Origin: Dactylosporangium sp. AC04546
GTDB lineage: Bacteria > Actinomycetota > Actinomycetes > Mycobacteriales > Micromonosporaceae
Length of the DNA: 64,000 nt
Direction of reading: 5' to 3'
Assembly (NCBI RefSeq): GCF_022095675.1
Contig: NZ_JAHYSG010000043.1
Span: 1 to 64,000, forward strand
Part shown: one piece after another, positions 61,705-64,000 of the stretch
Position numbering within the stretch: the stretch's first letter is position 1
Layout of the letters: every line of letters begins with the position of its first letter
The notes under the pieces: model-generated
What the model saw: only the letters and a program-made list of their open reading frames with translations
What the model was told of the DNA's origin: nothing
Database searches by the model: none
Program-made: the position numbers and the translations under genes

Positions 61705-62565
61705 CTAGGCCGGGGACGGTTCGGGCAGCGCCGAAGCGTGCCGGGCCCCGGTGCGTTCGGCGCCGACGCCGGCGGCGACGACGAACGCGACCCCGGCGAT
61801 CCCGGCGGCGCCGGGCGTCTGGTGCAGGAAGATCCAGCCGACGAGCAGGCCGGCGGCCGGTTCGAGGGCCATGAGCGTGCCGAACGCGGCGGTGGTGAGC
61901 CGGCGCAGGGCGAGGAACTCGAGCGTGTACGGCACCACGGGCAGCAGCACCGCGAGCAGGAACCCGACCCCGACGATCGGCCACGTGAGATTGCCGAACA
62001 CCGATGTCGGGAGCACGACCGCCGTCGACACCAGGGCAGCGACGGGCATCGACACCGCCAGGCCGCGCAGACCGCCGACCTCGTCGCCGACGCGCTGGGT
62101 GAGCAGGATGTACCCGGCCCAGCAGCCGGCCGCCGCCAGCGCGCAGCCGATCCCGACGAGGTCGGTGCCGCCGTGCCACGGCTCGGTGAGCAGCACCACC
62201 CCGAGGGCGGCGAGGACCGGCCACAGCCGTGCGCGGCCCCGGGCCACGGCGACGCCGAGCGGTCCGAGGAACTCGATGGCCACGGCGGTACCGAGGGGAA
62301 GCCTGGCCACGGCCGTCATGAACGTGAGGGTCATGCCGGCCGACACCACGCCGAGGGCCACGCACGCGAGCAGCGCGCGGCGGGTGAACGCCGACGGGCG
62401 GGGCCGCGCGACCGCGAGCAGGATGACCCCGGCCCAGGCCAGCCGCAGCCACGCGGCGCCCGACGGGCCGAGCTCGTCGAACAGCCCGGTCGAGGCGGCC
62501 AGGCCGAGCTGGACGCAGACGATGGCGGCGAGCGCGAGGGCGGCTCCGGTGCGGGTGGGGCTCAT
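61705..62565 (-). CDS. EamA/RhtA-family membrane transporter
   Basis: The 286-residue protein has ten helices in two EamA repeats (LGPSGAAWLRLAWAGVILLA, PLGTAVAIEFLGPLGVAV; VSMPVAALVSTAVVLPTS, AAFGTLMALEPAAGLLVGW). Relatives such as RhtA export threonine or homoserine. ATG 62565 is chosen because the family begins here. It is divergent from the LysR gene, which may be its regulator. Confidence 0.88.
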   Translation of the reverse strand: MSPTRTGAALALAAIVCVQLGLAASTGLFDELGPSGAAWLRLAWAGVILLAVARPRPSAFTRRALLACVALGVVSAGMTLTFMTAVARLPLGTAVAIEFLGPLGVAVARGRARLWPVLAALGVVLLTEPWHGGTDLVGIGCALAAAGCWAGYILLTQRVGDEVGGLRGLAVSMPVAALVSTAVVLPTSVFGNLTWPIVGVGFLLAVLLPVVPYTLEFLALRRLTTAAFGTLMALEPAAGLLVGWIFLHQTPGAAGIAGVAFVVAAGVGAERTGARHASALPEPSPA

Positions 62566-62587
62566 GCCGTCAGTAGGACACACCGGG

Positions 62588-62642
62588 ATTGTTCATGTCC
62601 ACGTCGGTTTTGTGGAAGTACCATATAGAAATCCTGAACAAT
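62588..62642. promoter_or_regulatory. LysR-type inverted half-sites
   Basis: ATTGTTCA (62588-62595) and TGAACAAT (62635-62642) are perfect inverted arms 39 bp apart between the EamA and LysR starts. The spacing is wide for one dimer but suits a LysR tetramer bending DNA. CATATAGA between them is a possible -10. Confidence 0.5.
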
Positions 62643-62648
62643 GGTGGG

Positions 62649-63494
62649 GTGGACACCCGCCGCCTGCGCTATCTCGTCGAGCTGTCGAACCGGGGCTCGA
62701 TGCGCCTCGTCGCCGAGGCGTTGCACGTCACCACGTCGACCGTGTCGCAGCAGCTCGCCCTGCTCGCGAAGGAGGCCGGCGCCCCGCTCGTGGAGCCCGA
62801 GGGCCGCCGGGTGCGGCTCACCCCGGCCGGCCGGCGCCTGGCCGAGCACGCGGTCACGATCCTCGCCGCGGTCGACGCGGCGCGCCTCGACCTGGCCCCC
62901 GGCGCCGAACCGGCCGGTACCGTGCGGGTCGCCGGGTTCGCGACCGCGATCCGCCGGGCGCTGCTGCCGATGCTCGCGGAGCTGTCCGGCCGCCACCCGC
63001 GGGTGCGGCTGCTCATCAACGAGCACGAGCCGGCCGAGTCGTACGCGCTGCTCGCCGCCGACGACGTCGACCTGGCCCTCACCTACGCCTACAATCTGGC
63101 GCCCGTCACGTTCGACGCGTCCGTCGACGTGGTGCCGCTGTGGACGACGGCGTGGGGCGTCGGCGTGCCCGACGACTTCCGCGGGCTCGGCGCGCACGAC
63201 TGGATCGTGAACTCCCGCAACACCGCCGACGAGACCGTGGTGCGGGCCCTCGCCGCGCTCGGCGGGTTCGAGACGCGCGTCGCGCACCGGGCCGACAGCC
63301 TCGAGCTGGTGCAGGACCTGATCGTCGCCGGGCTCGGCGTCGGGCTGCTGCCGGCACTGCTGCCGCTGCAGCCCGGGGTACACCTGATGCCACTGGAATC
63401 GCCGCAGGTGACGATGCAGGTCTATGCGGTGACGCGCCGGGGCCGCTCCGGGTGGCCGCCCCTCGCCGCCGTGCTCAGGCTGCTGGGGCCATGA
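62649..63494 (+). CDS. LysR-family transcriptional regulator
   Basis: The 281-residue protein has the HTH VDTRRLRYLVELSNRGSMRLVAEALHVTTSTVSQQLALLAKEAGAPLVEPEGRRVRLT and a substrate-binding domain (AGTVRVAGFATAIRRALLPML, VPLWTTAWGVGVPD). GTG 62649 begins the family region. It overlaps the last gene at the 3' end by 20 bp and is divergent from the EamA transporter, its probable target. Confidence 0.9.
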   Translation: MDTRRLRYLVELSNRGSMRLVAEALHVTTSTVSQQLALLAKEAGAPLVEPEGRRVRLTPAGRRLAEHAVTILAAVDAARLDLAPGAEPAGTVRVAGFATAIRRALLPMLAELSGRHPRVRLLINEHEPAESYALLAADDVDLALTYAYNLAPVTFDASVDVVPLWTTAWGVGVPDDFRGLGAHDWIVNSRNTADETVVRALAALGGFETRVAHRADSLELVQDLIVAGLGVGLLPALLPLQPGVHLMPLESPQVTMQVYAVTRRGRSGWPPLAAVLRLLGP

Positions 63495-64000
63495 ACTCGT
63501 GCGCGCCGCGCAGCCTGGTGCGCAGCAGCGCCGTCGCCCGGTCGGTGGTGAGCCGCACGTCGGTCGGCCGGCCCGGTCCGGCCTCGGCGGCCAGGATCGT
63601 GGCCTCGTCGAGGCCGTCCCTGCGGGCGACGAGGATTCCCAGGTGGTACCGGCTGATCGCGTCGTGGCCGGCCAGGTTGAGCACGCCCGCGTAGCCGGTG
63701 CCGGCCAGCTCGACGAGGGCGCCGGCGAGGTCGTCGACGTGGACCGGCTTGCGGATCTCGTTGGTGAACAGCGTGCCGCCGGCGTGGGTGAGCCGTTCGT
63801 GGCCGCCCTCGCCGTGACCGATGATCAGCGATGTCCGCACGATCGCGGCCTGCGGGGCGATGGCCCGCACGGCGGTCTCGGCGGCGGCCTTCGACGCCCC
63901 GTACCGGTGGATCGGGTCCGGCAGGGCGTCCTCGTCGTACTCGCCGTCGCGGCCGCTGAACAGGGCGTCGCTGGAGATGTGGATGAGGCGGCGGCCCTGG
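63475..64000 (-). CDS. RmlD-like dTDP-sugar/NAD-dependent reductase (5' end outside window)
   Basis: The C-terminal 174 residues are present, starting QGRRLIHISSDALFSGRDGEY. The SDR motif YGASKAAAETAVRA has the catalytic Tyr-x-x-x-Lys, and IVRTSLIIGHGEGGHERLTHAGG and RPTDVRLTTDRATALL follow the pattern of dTDP-4-dehydrorhamnose reductases. The Rossmann N-terminus lies beyond base 64000. Whether it works on rhamnose or another sugar or a lactone cannot be judged. Confidence 0.8.
   Translation of the reverse strand, partial: QGRRLIHISSDALFSGRDGEYDEDALPDPIHRYGASKAAAETAVRAIAPQAAIVRTSLIIGHGEGGHERLTHAGGTLFTNEIRKPVHVDDLAGALVELAGTGYAGVLNLAGHDAISRYHLGILVARRDGLDEATILAAEAGPGRPTDVRLTTDRATALLRTRLRGAHEFMAPAA

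Overview
This 64 kb window is dense, very GC-rich chromosomal DNA from a filamentous actinomycete. The gene families, frequent GTG starts, codon use and many leaderless promoters (a TANNNT box 6-8 nt before the start codon) suggest a Micromonosporaceae-like organism; the genus cannot be fixed from this sequence. I see no rRNA, tRNA, CRISPR array, insertion sequence or prophage.

Layout. 0-10 kb holds a GbsR/MarR-controlled antibiotic-type ABC exporter, an ADP-ribosylglycohydrolase, an SRPBCC/ArsR pair, a VapBC-like toxin-antitoxin pair, an Ala/Lys-rich protein of unknown function, a PlsC-type acyltransferase and an erythromycin-esterase homologue. 9.4-19.4 kb is the most unusual region. A large ATPase-LuxR regulator and a second HTH protein face an operon encoding a 36-residue peptide, a dynamin-like GTPase, a membrane-anchored GrpE-like protein, a second dynamin-like GTPase with a hydrophobic segment, and an acidic repeat protein. 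A convergent gene encodes a tail-anchored Hsp70 that has the ATPase domain but no substrate-binding domain. The regulator plus two dynamins resemble the mycobacterial iniR/iniBAC locus with membrane-bound chaperone parts added.

19.5-30 kb is mostly housekeeping: GDPD phosphodiesterase, UMF1 transporter, EEP phosphatase, LacI regulator, thymidine kinase, AidB-like acyl-CoA dehydrogenase, XerC/D-type recombinase, methyltransferase, a WXG100-like pair and an HTH_42 protein. 30-37 kb has a NarL-type two-component system next to a multicopper-oxidase operon. 37-46 kb has a HelD/HelR-type RNA polymerase helicase, a DrrAB-like exporter, a MarR-DHA2 efflux unit with a matched pair of operators, a hydrolase/TetR divergon with twin operators, and a quinone oxidoreductase. 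46.8-51 kb is a fatty-acid beta-oxidation operon (thiolase, FadB) followed by a BtuF-like protein without a signal peptide. 51-64 kb is a run of small regulator-target units (SMR/TetR, ArsR-SRPBCC fusion, TetR/methyltransferase, Na+/H+ antiporter, MFS/XRE, alcohol dehydrogenase with three phased operators, EamA/flavin reductase/TetR, LysR), ending in a truncated RmlD-like gene.

Most loci outside the dynamin region follow one logic: a one-component repressor beside its efflux, detoxification or redox target, with a readable palindromic operator between them. I also found four small genes by reading the sequence directly: 12661-12771, 23643-23810, 43443-43616 and 54665-54799.
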